Origin: Verrucomicrobiota bacterium
GTDB lineage: Bacteria; Verrucomicrobiota; Verrucomicrobiae; Opitutales; CG1-02-43-26
DNA length: 64,000 nt
Assembly: GCA_013289195.1 (NCBI GenBank)
Contig: JABDAI010000003.1
Span: forward strand, 7,240-71,239
Reading direction: 5' to 3'
This document shows positions 34,892 to 42,800 of this stretch, piece after piece. The notes beneath the pieces are model-generated. The model did no database searches. It saw only the letters and a program-made list of their open reading frames with translations, and was not told the DNA's origin. A program made the position numbers and the translations under genes. Positions within the stretch are counted from its first letter, which is position 1. The number at the start of each line of letters is the position of its first letter.

Positions 34892-35881
34892 TTATTGCTC
34901 CTTAAAGTGAACATAGGATTTTGACTCAATTTTTACATTTTGACCTTTTTGAAGGTAAGTAACACCCGTACCAGATTTTACCGATCCAATTACATAAAGT
35001 GGACAGGAGAATTTTTTTATGAATTCATTATTTAATCGTTCAAATTCAACTGGATCTACCGTCAACAATAAACAATATTCCTCCCCTGATACAACCGCCT
35101 GCTCCGACGCATTCCAATGATGTGTTTTTGCAAACTCAAGGAAATCTTCCGACATAGGGATTTGCTCCAGTACGACTTCAGCTCCTTTACTAGAGGCTAA
35201 CATCATGCGTGCAAGATCTTGATCAACTCCATCAGAAAGATCCATCATCGCATGGACTGCGATTTGCTTGCCAAGCCAAAGCCCTTGCTTATACTGTGCT
35301 TTGGGCTTACAATGTTTTTGAGTAAGTCTATTTGTTTTACCTTCCATTAAGGAATGAAATCCAGCTAGCGAATCCCCAATAGGACTTGTGAGACAGATTT
35401 TGTCCCCTATTTGCGCCCCTTTACGGTATTTTATATCCGATTTATTAATTTCACCTACAATAGTAAAATTAATAAAAATCTCATTTTTAGAACCCGTAGT
35501 ATCCCCACCTATTAAAAAGACCCTCGCCTCTGAACAAGCCTCTTGCACACCTTCAAGATACTTTTTAAGCCAAGATTCTTCTACATCACTCGGTAATGCA
35601 ATAGACATAAGGAGATACAGACTTCGTCCACCCATTGCAGCGATATCACTTACATTGACCATTACAGCTTTATAACCCAAATCTTCCGGTGCAATTTTAT
35701 CTTTCAAGAAATGGCATCCTTCTGTTAGAGAATCAGTACTTAATAATAAAAGCTTATCCCGAGTATAAGGAATGACTGCGCAATCATCTTCTATACCTAT
35801 AACATCTTTTGGAAGATCTTGATTCATTTTTTCCTTAATCATTTGTATAAAGGGATCTTCACCAATTTGAGAAATTTTCAT
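34892..35881 (-). CDS. thiL: Thiamine-monophosphate kinase
   Basis: ThiL phosphorylates thiamine monophosphate to the active cofactor TPP. The N-terminal GIEDDCAVI motif holds the paired aspartates for metal binding. The STDSLTEGCHF, MVNVSDIAAMGG and MDLSDGVDQDLARM blocks and the GEEYCLLLT segment complete the PurM-type fold. The 329-residue length is standard. It is 24 bp after thiE and 33 bp before thiD, and it is under the same TPP riboswitch. Confidence 0.96.
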   Translation of the reverse strand: MKISQIGEDPFIQMIKEKMNQDLPKDVIGIEDDCAVIPYTRDKLLLLSTDSLTEGCHFLKDKIAPEDLGYKAVMVNVSDIAAMGGRSLYLLMSIALPSDVEESWLKKYLEGVQEACSEARVFLIGGDTTGSKNEIFINFTIVGEINKSDIKYRKGAQIGDKICLTSPIGDSLAGFHSLMEGKTNRLTQKHCKPKAQYKQGLWLGKQIAVHAMMDLSDGVDQDLARMMLASSKGAEVVLEQIPMSEDFLEFAKTHHWNASEQAVVSGEEYCLLLTVDPVEFERLNNEFIKKFSCPLYVIGSVKSGTGVTYLQKGQNVKIESKSYVHFKEQ

Positions 35882-35905
35882 GTTTTTTTTAACCAGTTTA
35901 GTGTT

Positions 35906-36568
35906 TTAATTAATTTTTTTAGTTCTTAAGTCCTTAACTTTCATAATCTTAGAATGAAACTCTTGTGCTGCCAAAAAAGGAGATTCTGCATAAAAGATTG
36001 CAGATATTACTGCCACACCCGTTGCTCCGGAGGAAATAATATTTGGAACATTATTACTATTAATCCCTCCGATCCCAACTACTGGGTATTTTGAAATTCT
36101 ACATAACTCTTTTAATCCTTTTAGCCCCCAAGGAGCTGCAGTATTGAGTTTTGAAGGAGTTGCAAATATAGGACTTGCTGCAATATAATCAATATCCAAT
36201 AATCCAGCCGCTCGAGCCTGTTCCATCGTTTCAACAGATAATCCAATAATGGCCTTTTTACCTAGCATTTGACGTGCTTTTTCTACAGAAGCATCTGATT
36301 GACCTAAATGGACACCCTCAGCTCCAATTTCTAAAGCCACCTCAATGGCATCATTGATAATTAACGGAATCTGTTTTCCTTTAAGTTGTAAACGTTCTTT
36401 AAGACTTCTGCCAATTTTTATAAATTCCTTTTGAGAAATTTCCTTTTCTCGGAGCTGAATAACCGTCACTCCACCTTCAATTGCCTGTTCGATAATTGAA
36501 CAAAAAGTCTCCCAGGGAAGCTTACCACGATTGGTAACTAAATATAATGTTAAATCTAAGTTTTTCAT
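35906..36568 (-). CDS. thiE: Thiamine-phosphate synthase
   Basis: ThiE joins HMP pyrophosphate and thiazole phosphate into thiamine monophosphate. The TIM-barrel landmarks are YLVTNRG, VTVIQLREKE, IINDAIEVALEIGAEGVHLG, YIAASPIFATPSK and VGIGGINSNNV, in order. The 220-residue length is normal. The ATG follows the TPP aptamer with a single base between, so the 3' end of the aptamer covers the ribosome-binding region. No other thiamine genes precede it. It is the first gene of the operon. Confidence 0.97.
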   Translation of the reverse strand: MKNLDLTLYLVTNRGKLPWETFCSIIEQAIEGGVTVIQLREKEISQKEFIKIGRSLKERLQLKGKQIPLIINDAIEVALEIGAEGVHLGQSDASVEKARQMLGKKAIIGLSVETMEQARAAGLLDIDYIAASPIFATPSKLNTAAPWGLKGLKELCRISKYPVVGIGGINSNNVPNIISSGATGVAVISAIFYAESPFLAAQEFHSKIMKVKDLRTKKIN

Positions 36569-36569
36569 C

Positions 36570-36648
36570 TCACCGTTTCTACGCCAGTATTACCTGGATC
36601 AGATATTAGGAGTAATTCTCAGCCAACTGACGTTAGCACCTCCCGTGA
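36570..36648 (-). promoter_or_regulatory. TPP riboswitch aptamer
   Basis: Read on the minus strand, the conserved THI-box elements appear in order: GGAGGTGC, TTGGCTGAGAA, then CTGATCCAGGTAATACTGGCGTAG. P1 can form from TCAC (36648-36645) and GTGA (36573-36570). The thiE ATG starts one base later. This placement favours translational control by masking the start region, which also holds the only SD-like GGTGAG here. Confidence 0.93.
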
Positions 36649-36732
36649 TTGAAATACAATAATATAGAAAAAATAATCAAACTGTCAATCGCAAGATTGC
36701 AATTTCTCAAAGTTTTTATAACATTGTTACAA

Positions 36733-36877
36733 TAGACTTCTTTCGAAACTAAGTATTTTGCTCTATAGTAAGGAAAAAATTTGTAAGGGACCGGAGTGTA
36801 TACAAAAATACATGAGGATCCCGAATAAATTTTTGACGCCGCTATAGAGCAAAAGAGTTGGTTTCGAAAGAAGTCTA
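36733..36877. mobile_element. MITE-like element with 36-bp terminal inverted repeats
   Basis: Arms 36733-36768 and 36842-36877 are inverted repeats with 33 of 36 positions matching, enclosing 73 bp. The outermost bases are TA on both sides, as expected for TA target duplication of IS630/Tc1 or some IS5-group elements. There is no transposase inside, so this is a non-autonomous or internally deleted element. It ends 11 bp before the mnmA ATG and lies between thiE and mnmA, which are divergent, so it may carry or disrupt the mnmA promoter. Confidence 0.78.
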
Positions 36878-36888
36878 ATACAAATAAA

Positions 36889-37962
36889 ATGAGAAAAATA
36901 CTCGTAGCATTGTCAGGAGGTGTGGATAGTTCAGTCGCTGCTTTAAATTTAAGAAATGCAGGATTTGACATCTCTTGTGCCTATATCAAAACCTGGATCA
37001 ATGAAGAAGAAAGCGATCTTTTCGCTGACTGTCCTTGGCAAGAAGAAATTAAACACGCCGAAGCTGCTGCAAAACACTTAGGTATCCCCTTTGAAGTTAT
37101 TAACCTAATTAAAGATTATAGAGAACGCGTCGTACACTATCTTGTTGAAGGCTATAGAAACGGTATCACCCCCAATCCCGATATTATGTGTAATCGTGAA
37201 ATGAAATTTGGAGTTTTTTTAGACTACGCACTCAAAGAAGGATTCGACGGCATTGCCACAGGACATTATTGTAGACGGCAAGAAAATAGCAATGGAAGCT
37301 ATGATATTTTAGAAGGCATCGATAAAAATAAAGATCAATCCTATTTTCTAACCTTCCTTAAACAAGAACAATTGGCACATGCTGTTTTTCCTATTGGTCA
37401 TTTAGAAAAAACTCAAGTCCGCCAAATTGCCAAGGAAAATGGCCTTCCCAATGCCGATAAAAAAGATAGCCAAGGAATCTGTTTTCTAGGTAAAGTTTCT
37501 ATTAACAAATTCTTAAGTCAATATATTGAAGATAAACCCGGTTTAATCATTAATTTAGAAGGCAAAGTTCTAGGAAAACATAGAGGTTTACATCATTTTA
37601 CGATAGGGCAGCGAAAAGGAATTGGTATTCCATCTAATACTGATTATAAAAACTATGTTGTAGTAGCCAAAAACTATAAGACGAATGAACTCCAAATTGC
37701 CTTTGATAGTATAGACGTCAAAGAACTCTACACGAAGACCGCCAAGATTAGAAACAAGAGTTTTATCAACCAAACTATTAATCAAAAAACGAAACTCTTA
37801 GCCAAGGCCAGATATCGCGATCCTTCCGTAGAAATTATTTTTACTCCTACCCCACAGGGAGCAGATATTGAATTCATTGAAACTCAAAGGGCTTTGGCCT
37901 TAGGTCAAATTTTAGGACTGTACGAAGGTGAAAGACTTCTAGGGGGAGGAGTATACTATTAA
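36889..37962 (+). CDS. mnmA: tRNA-specific 2-thiouridylase MnmA
   Basis: MnmA puts the 2-thio group on U34 of tRNA-Lys, -Glu and -Gln, using ATP and a relayed sulphur. The PP-loop SGGVDSS is at residues 9-15. The catalytic cysteines are Cys101 (CNREMKFG) and Cys197 (QGICFLG). The C-terminal [14 protein letters not shown] and [10 protein letters not shown] blocks are normal. At 357 residues it is full length. It starts 11 bp after the MITE-like element, with no Shine-Dalgarno. It is transcribed alone. Confidence 0.96.
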   Translation: MRKILVALSGGVDSSVAALNLRNAGFDISCAYIKTWINEEESDLFADCPWQEEIKHAEAAAKHLGIPFEVINLIKDYRERVVHYLVEGYRNGITPNPDIMCNREMKFGVFLDYALKEGFDGIATGHYCRRQENSNGSYDILEGIDKNKDQSYFLTFLKQEQLAHAVFPIGHLEKTQVRQIAKENGLPNADKKDSQGICFLGKVSINKFLSQYIEDKPGLIINLEGKVLGKHRGLHHFTIGQRKGIGIPSNTDYKNYVVVAKNYKTNELQIAFDSIDVKELYTKTAKIRNKSFINQTINQKTKLLAKARYRDPSVEIIFTPTPQGADIEFIETQRALALGQILGLYEGERLLGGGVYY

Positions 37963-37992
37963 AACTGAAATCCTATAAATTCATTACTTTAT

Positions 37993-38021
37993 TTGACTCT
38001 ATAAATTATTTATATTATTAT
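37993..38021 (+). promoter_or_regulatory. Putative sigma70 promoter
   Basis: TTGACT (37993-37998) and TATTAT (38016-38021) are 17 bp apart and lie 36 bp before the ATG at 38058. Confidence 0.5.
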
Positions 38022-38057
38022 TAAAAATAACAAAATAATTTAAAAATCAAAAATATA

Positions 38058-38501
38058 ATGAATAAAAAAACATTAAAATCAATTTTGATTATTGCACTGA
38101 GTTTATTTCTAAGTTGTTCATTTACAATGAATGCAGCAGTAACTCTTGACAAGGAAAAAGTAGAGAAGGCTAAAATAGGACTTGCAAAATTACTAGCATA
38201 CATGGAATGGGCCGAAGGACAGCTGCAACCTAAAGAACATGCAGAAGACGAGCTGACTGAATCAAAAAGGATGCAAGTAAGCCATATTAAAAGAAATGCT
38301 CATCAGGCTTGGCATAGAATCGGCGCAGTTCAGAAAGATTTTTTAGAAAATAAGGATAAACCTCAATTTAATGCTATTTTTGAGAAAGTAAAATCGCAGA
38401 TCCAGAAAACTTTTGCTGATGCAGATTGGGATAAAAAAGAAAAAGAAGCTCTAGACGATATAGAAAATGCGAAAAATGCCCTAATAGAGCTCTTTGGTTG
38501 A
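38058..38501 (+). CDS. Hypothetical secreted helical protein
   Basis: I do not recognise this 147-residue protein. The N-terminus has the shape of a signal peptide or lipoprotein signal (MNKKTLKSILIIALSLFLSC), cleavable at Cys20 or after NAA near residue 27. The mature part is helical and highly charged, with ERMxxxHI-type amphipathic segments (KRNAHQAWHRIGAVQKDF) and an acidic C-terminus. It looks like a small four-helix-bundle periplasmic or exported protein. It is alone between mnmA and the convergent fmt gene, with its own promoter-like site. Confidence 0.6.
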   Translation: MNKKTLKSILIIALSLFLSCSFTMNAAVTLDKEKVEKAKIGLAKLLAYMEWAEGQLQPKEHAEDELTESKRMQVSHIKRNAHQAWHRIGAVQKDFLENKDKPQFNAIFEKVKSQIQKTFADADWDKKEKEALDDIENAKNALIELFG

Positions 38502-38550
38502 GTTTATGACATATAATGATCATTTTATCACTTCAAATTGGAAATGGGTA

Positions 38551-39573
38551 TTACTTCGACTTCCAAGGAAAAGGTTCCTGACTCGTTAGCGGCGGCATTG
38601 GCCCATTTTCGATTTTCATAGACTCCCTTAATGGAAACCCACGCAGAAAGTCTCTTACATTTAACATCTTTCCCCCTGGACGTTGTAAGGAGATGATATC
38701 CAATATCCCCTGCCCTGTTGCAATCAAAAGTTTGTCTTTATTCAAAACTAGGGTCCCTGGAGACTGAGCGCTATTTGAACTAAAAAGATCAAAATCAGAT
38801 TTCTCCTCTACCATTTTACAACTTCCTATTTTAATGACTGTTCCTTCTATCTTGAAAAATGCGCCAGGCCATGGATTGAATGCTCGGACTCTATTAGCCA
38901 GCTCTTTTGCAGGAGCATTGAAGTTTAGCCAGCCGTCTTCTTTATTGATTTTTCGAGTATAAGTTACTTTTGCTTCATCTTGTGGCTGAAACTGACATTT
39001 CCCTTCTAGTATATTTGGTAAATTGCGCTCAATCAAAGGAACCCCCGCTTCCGCCAGTTTTAAGCGTAAAGAACTACTCGTATCGGAAAGAGAAATATCA
39101 ACGGCTTCTTTGTCAAGCATATCTCCGGCATCCATTTTCGCAATCATTTGCATCAAGGTAATTCCAGTTACTGTTTCACCACACGCAATAGCAGTTTCCA
39201 CAGGTGAGGCTCCTCGATAAGCTGGCAGTAAAGAACCATGAAAATTCAGCATGCCCAATGGAGGTGTGTTTAGAAAATCCTTCTTGATAATATGGCCATA
39301 GGCCCATACTAGCACTAGATCGATGTGTTCATTTCTTAGCCAGGAAAGTTCTTCTTCTGAAGGTTTTTCTGGCCTAAAAAGTTTTAGATTCTTTTCTAAA
39401 GCCCAGGAACTAATTTCATTAGGTGAAACTTTCTGTCCTCGACCTGACGGACGGTCAGGTTGGCTGATGATCCCACATAATTGGTAGTCTTTACCCGAAC
39501 TCGAATGAAGGAAGTTTAATACGGGTAATGCAATCGGGTCAGAACCCATGAAGGCTATTTTTTTTGGTTTCAT
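38551..39573 (-). CDS. fmt: Methionyl-tRNA formyltransferase
   Basis: Fmt formylates initiator Met-tRNA with 10-formyl-THF. The catalytic triad is Asn110, His112 and Asp148, in the blocks LNFHGSLLPAYRGASP and MDAGDML. The N-terminal FMGSDPIALPVL strand and the C-terminal OB-like domain (VRAFNPWPGAFF) are present. Length 340 is a little over the 315-residue norm, with extra residues at the C-terminus. It is 53 bp after der on the same strand. Start codon context is A-rich with no Shine-Dalgarno. Confidence 0.96.
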   Translation of the reverse strand: MKPKKIAFMGSDPIALPVLNFLHSSSGKDYQLCGIISQPDRPSGRGQKVSPNEISSWALEKNLKLFRPEKPSEEELSWLRNEHIDLVLVWAYGHIIKKDFLNTPPLGMLNFHGSLLPAYRGASPVETAIACGETVTGITLMQMIAKMDAGDMLDKEAVDISLSDTSSSLRLKLAEAGVPLIERNLPNILEGKCQFQPQDEAKVTYTRKINKEDGWLNFNAPAKELANRVRAFNPWPGAFFKIEGTVIKIGSCKMVEEKSDFDLFSSNSAQSPGTLVLNKDKLLIATGQGILDIISLQRPGGKMLNVRDFLRGFPLRESMKIENGPMPPLTSQEPFPWKSK

Positions 39574-39626
39574 TTTCTATGATTAGAGAGAGAAATTTCA
39601 AAAAAGAAAGCAAGAAATTGAAAAAT

Positions 39627-41036
39627 TTACGATTTTTCCCGAGGCTTTTTCCCTATAAGATCAAATTTAATAGGACAGCCATTGAGTTGAAAAGCATCGT
39701 TAAATCCCGTTTCCAAGTAACGTTTATAAGAATCTTCTAAACGCATTTCTTGGTTACAGTAAATACGAATACGGAAAGGATTATTGGCTACTTGAAGTGC
39801 GTAATAAACCTTGAAACGTCTGCCATGGACGACATGAGGTTTTTGCTTTTCCATCAATTCTTGAAGTACTTTATTAATTCTTCCGGTAGAGAGCTTCTTT
39901 TGCATACGGTCGAAAATCGCTTTGGCTCGGCGCAGTATTTCATCGATTCCATAACCTTCCGTAGCAGATGTAAAGATAATGGGAGAATCCGGAAGAAAAA
40001 ACAGTTCTTTTCGGATTGCTTTTACAAACTCTTTACGAAAATCAGCTTCAGTTTCGTAGCCTTCTAAAGGTTCTACAGCAAACTTTTTTAAAGCAAAGTC
40101 CCATTTATTGACGACTATTACTAAACCTCGCCCAACTTCTAAGATATCTCCAGCGATTTTCTTATCGAGTTTTGTAATTCCTTCTAACGCATCTATTATA
40201 AGAAACGCGACATCCGCGCTTTCTATAGATTGAATTGTCCGCAGACCCGAAAAATAGTCGACTGAAGTTTTCACCTTCGATCTGGGACGTAGACCTGCTG
40301 TATCGATTAATTGAAAATGCCAAGAAGTATTATCCGGAGCTTCGTAGTCTAAATTCACCAAAATAGAATCCCGAGTTGTACCCGGCATATCGCTCACTAT
40401 CAGACGATCAGCTTTCAAGAGTTTGTTAGTCAAAGAAGACTTCCCTACATTAGGTCTTCCAGTAAAGCAGATACGGATACGAGATTTTAAAGACCTTAGT
40501 TCGGTTTCATCAGACGAAGGCTCAGGAACAGGACCAAGGAGGTAAAAAATTTTGTCCAAAAGTTCTTCGGCATTCGTACCATGTTCTGCGGAGACGGAAA
40601 TTGTATCCTTAAATCCAAGACGGTAGAAATCATTAGTTAAATGAGAATGTTTTTGAGAATCGATTTTATTAATTACAAGCACAGTGGGCTTGCCATATTT
40701 ACGAAGCTTTTTGGCAACCATTTCATCTTGAGGTGTAAGTCCATCTTGAGTATCCACAACGAAAAGAATTAAAGAAGCTGCTTCGAGCGCAAAATCGACT
40801 TGCTCTTCGGTAGCTTGATTAACTTCTTCGGTAGACATTACCGTAGGTTTCATCCCCAAACCACCAGTATCCATCAAAATGAAATTATCTTGAACTTCCT
40901 CCATCACAACATCGCGTGTGACGCCTGGTTGATCATGTACAATGGATAAGCGCTTTCCAACGAGACGGTTAAAAAGACGACTTTTACCGACATTAGGACG
41001 GCCTACTATAGCTACACTGCGTGATGGATCGATCAT
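39627..41036 (-). CDS. der: Ribosome-assembly GTPase Der (EngA)
   Basis: Der is a tandem-GTPase needed for 50S subunit assembly. The first G domain has GRPNVGKSRLFNRL, DTGG and NKID. The second has GRPNVGKSSLTNKLL, DTAGLR and NKWD. The C-terminal KH-like domain begins after about residue 375. Length 469 is typical. The gene heads a minus-strand pair with fmt. Upstream lies the remnant of a toxin gene and not a promoter I can name. Confidence 0.97.
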   Translation of the reverse strand: MIDPSRSVAIVGRPNVGKSRLFNRLVGKRLSIVHDQPGVTRDVVMEEVQDNFILMDTGGLGMKPTVMSTEEVNQATEEQVDFALEAASLILFVVDTQDGLTPQDEMVAKKLRKYGKPTVLVINKIDSQKHSHLTNDFYRLGFKDTISVSAEHGTNAEELLDKIFYLLGPVPEPSSDETELRSLKSRIRICFTGRPNVGKSSLTNKLLKADRLIVSDMPGTTRDSILVNLDYEAPDNTSWHFQLIDTAGLRPRSKVKTSVDYFSGLRTIQSIESADVAFLIIDALEGITKLDKKIAGDILEVGRGLVIVVNKWDFALKKFAVEPLEGYETEADFRKEFVKAIRKELFFLPDSPIIFTSATEGYGIDEILRRAKAIFDRMQKKLSTGRINKVLQELMEKQKPHVVHGRRFKVYYALQVANNPFRIRIYCNQEMRLEDSYKRYLETGFNDAFQLNGCPIKFDLIGKKPREKS

Positions 41037-41091
41037 TGATACTTCTCAAATTCTATGACTTAGGTTAACATAATATTCATTGCAAAAATCA

Positions 41092-41304
41092 ATGGCAAAC
41101 AAAATATACTTGAATTTTCAAAGTAAAATAGGCGTCTAGCTTCAAGAAAATCCATTTCAAAATCCTCCACCATTTGAAGAACTCATTGGTGATCTAAACG
41201 GGTCTTATTCTATACGTATTAATATCCAACATAGACTTATTTATCAAATACTAGCAGATCAAAATATTGTAAAAATTTTGAGTATGTGGAATCATTACGA
41301 ATGA
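41092..41304 (+). pseudogene. Remnant of a Txe/YoeB-type toxin gene
   Basis: From 41149 the frame reads NPFQNPPPFEELIGDLNG, then SYSIRINIQHRLIYQI and IVKILSMWNHYE, ending at the TGA at 41302. This is the C-terminal two thirds of YoeB/Txe mRNA interferases, including the RINxxHRLIY and terminal HYE motifs. The same frame has a TAG at 41137 and the upstream part from the ATG at 41092 is short and not toxin-like. The antitoxin is absent. It is therefore a decayed fragment. Confidence 0.7.
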
Positions 41305-41371
41305 GGATATTTAAATCAATTAGCTTCGAAACTAAATCTTGAATTCCCTAAGGAAAAAAATATCCGAAATA

Positions 41372-41863
41372 TCAGAAGTAATTATTTCCACCTCTTTGAG
41401 CTGCTAATTCCGCCTCTTGGCCCATTGTAAGATGTCGTGATTCAAATGGTACTTCCTGGTTTACAATCGTATATTGAACTACCGTTGGCTGAACTACAGG
41501 CGCTGCAAAAGAATTAGATGGTTGCACATACATGGTTTCCGGATAAGGATTAGCTGGCATTTGATAATAGGGCTGAGTGTTACCTACTTGCGGGTATACA
41601 TAACTGTTATTATAGCCATTTGAGAATCCATTTGCCTGAACAGTTACTACTGGAGGTTGTTGATATTGATTAGGATTATATCCATTCACAGGCCCTTGAT
41701 AAAAAGCTGTTGCATCAAAAGCTTGTGGAGCATAGGATATACCTTGTTGAACCGAAAAGTTATTAAGATTCCCAGCATTTTGGGGAATAATGTTATTATA
41801 TATTCCGTAACTGCTTGGTGCAGGCTGAAAATTAGGATTTTGTACTGGATATTGATAATTCAT
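41372..41863 (-). CDS. Q/N/P/Y-rich low-complexity protein, paralogue 1
   Basis: This 163-residue protein is dominated by Asn, Gln, Pro, Tyr and Ser, with no predicted fold, signal or membrane segment. Its N-terminus (SSYGIYNNIIPQNAGN, then VQQGISYAPQ) is clearly related to that of the protein at 42021-42674, and both have a TMGQEAE or TMGEEAV motif near the C-terminus. It resembles prion-like or intrinsically disordered domains. It lies next to its paralogue on the same strand with a terminator and a promoter between them. Function is unknown. Confidence 0.6.
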   Translation of the reverse strand: MNYQYPVQNPNFQPAPSSYGIYNNIIPQNAGNLNNFSVQQGISYAPQAFDATAFYQGPVNGYNPNQYQQPPVVTVQANGFSNGYNNSYVYPQVGNTQPYYQMPANPYPETMYVQPSNSFAAPVVQPTVVQYTIVNQEVPFESRHLTMGQEAELAAQRGGNNYF

Positions 41864-41902
41864 ATTCTTTAACGTTAATGTTATTATTTATTCTCACTTT
41901 AA

Positions 41903-41931
41903 TATAAAGAACTATTTTTCTAATGTGTCAA
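41903..41931 (-). promoter_or_regulatory. Putative sigma70 promoter of paralogue 1
   Basis: On the minus strand TTGACA (41931-41926) and TTTATA (41908-41903) are 17 bp apart, about 40 bp before the ATG at 41863. Confidence 0.5.
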
Positions 41932-41947
41932 TGCTTTATTCTAATAG

Positions 41948-41979
41948 AAAAAGGTGAAAAACTGAATCTTCACCTTTTT
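41948..41979 (-). terminator. Rho-independent terminator of paralogue 2
   Basis: An 11-bp stem (41948-41958 with 41969-41979) and 10-nt loop lie 41 bp after the stop of the gene at 42021. The minus-strand side ends in a run of five T within the stem. Confidence 0.65.
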
Positions 41980-42020
41980 GTTATTTGCAATGAGTTTTTA
42001 TTTCTTATATAAAATCCAGA

Positions 42021-42674
42021 TTATCTGAAATTTACTTGGGAATTCCCTTCTTTAATAACTCTGCCTGTATAGTCTGTGTAAGAGGCAGCCGCCACAGTAA
42101 AAGGGCTAGATTCTACTGCTTCTTCACCCATGGTCACGTCTCTTGCTGGATCAGAAGAGGGCATTTGTAAGGAAGGATATGATGGAATCTGACATCTTGC
42201 TATATTATCATCCATCATAGGAGCTGATGATGCTGCTAAAGGATTCTGTATCAAAGCATTAAAGGCGTCTGCTGGCTGATTTGGATTAGGATTAAAATAA
42301 GCATTTGGAAATTCGCTTATTCCCATTGCTTGAACAGGTTGAACCGGAAATTCAGAACTCTGCATGCTTGTATTTGCCTGCTGCTGCTGCTGAACTGTAT
42401 AGTCGTTAAAAAGTGCTTGATAAGGCTCTGCTGAATAAGAAGCTCCTCCTTGTGGTGCACCGTATGTGGATTGTTGAACTGTATAGTCACTAAAAAGTGC
42501 TTGATAAGCAGCTATTGAATTAGAAGCTCCTCCTTGTGGTGCATTATAGGTGGATTGTTGAACCCCATAGTTATAAAAATTCCCATTATTTTGTGGAATG
42601 CTATAACTGCTATAACCACTTGCAGGAAATTGTGTAGGAAACTGATTTTGATTATACTGAGAATAATTATTCAT
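42021..42674 (-). CDS. Q/N/P/Y-rich low-complexity protein, paralogue 2
   Basis: This 217-residue protein is related to the one at 41372-41863. Residues 38-65 and 66-93 are two copies of a 28-residue unit (VQQSTYNAPQGGAS ... YQALFSDYT), and the next repeat start runs into a poly-Gln tract of five. The C-terminal half has YNPN/Pro-rich text and ends in a TMGEEAV motif and an SFxVAAASYTDYTG segment. There is no signal or membrane segment. It is preceded by a near-consensus promoter and followed by a terminator, so it is expressed as a single gene. The composition recalls prion-like or phase-separating proteins; this is inference. Confidence 0.62.
   Translation of the reverse strand: MNNYSQYNQNQFPTQFPASGYSSYSIPQNNGNFYNYGVQQSTYNAPQGGASNSIAAYQALFSDYTVQQSTYGAPQGGASYSAEPYQALFNDYTVQQQQQANTSMQSSEFPVQPVQAMGISEFPNAYFNPNPNQPADAFNALIQNPLAASSAPMMDDNIARCQIPSYPSLQMPSSDPARDVTMGEEAVESSPFTVAAASYTDYTGRVIKEGNSQVNFR
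42396..42563. repeat. Tandem 84-bp repeat, two copies in-frame
   Basis: Copies 42480-42563 and 42396-42479 encode the 28-residue units of the Q/N-rich protein and stay similar at DNA level, with a few substitutions only. This indicates recent duplication. Confidence 0.8.
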
Positions 42675-42721
42675 AATTTTTTTAATTTAATATTAATTTT
42701 TATTATTTATTTGAAATAAAT

Positions 42722-42750
42722 ATTAAAAAACATTTCAGATAGTATGTCAA
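42722..42750 (-). promoter_or_regulatory. Putative sigma70 promoter of paralogue 2
   Basis: On the minus strand TTGACA (42750-42745) and TTTAAT (42727-42722) are 17 bp apart, 47 bp before the ATG at 42674. Confidence 0.55.
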
Positions 42751-42800
42751 TAATAATTCTATTAACAAATAATAGTTAAATTAAATCAGTGATCCCAAAA

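Noticed and set aside
36633..36971. Open frame of 112 codons covering the MITE-like element on the minus strand
   Set aside because: It runs across the riboswitch, the inverted repeats and the start of mnmA, so it has no consistent coding content.
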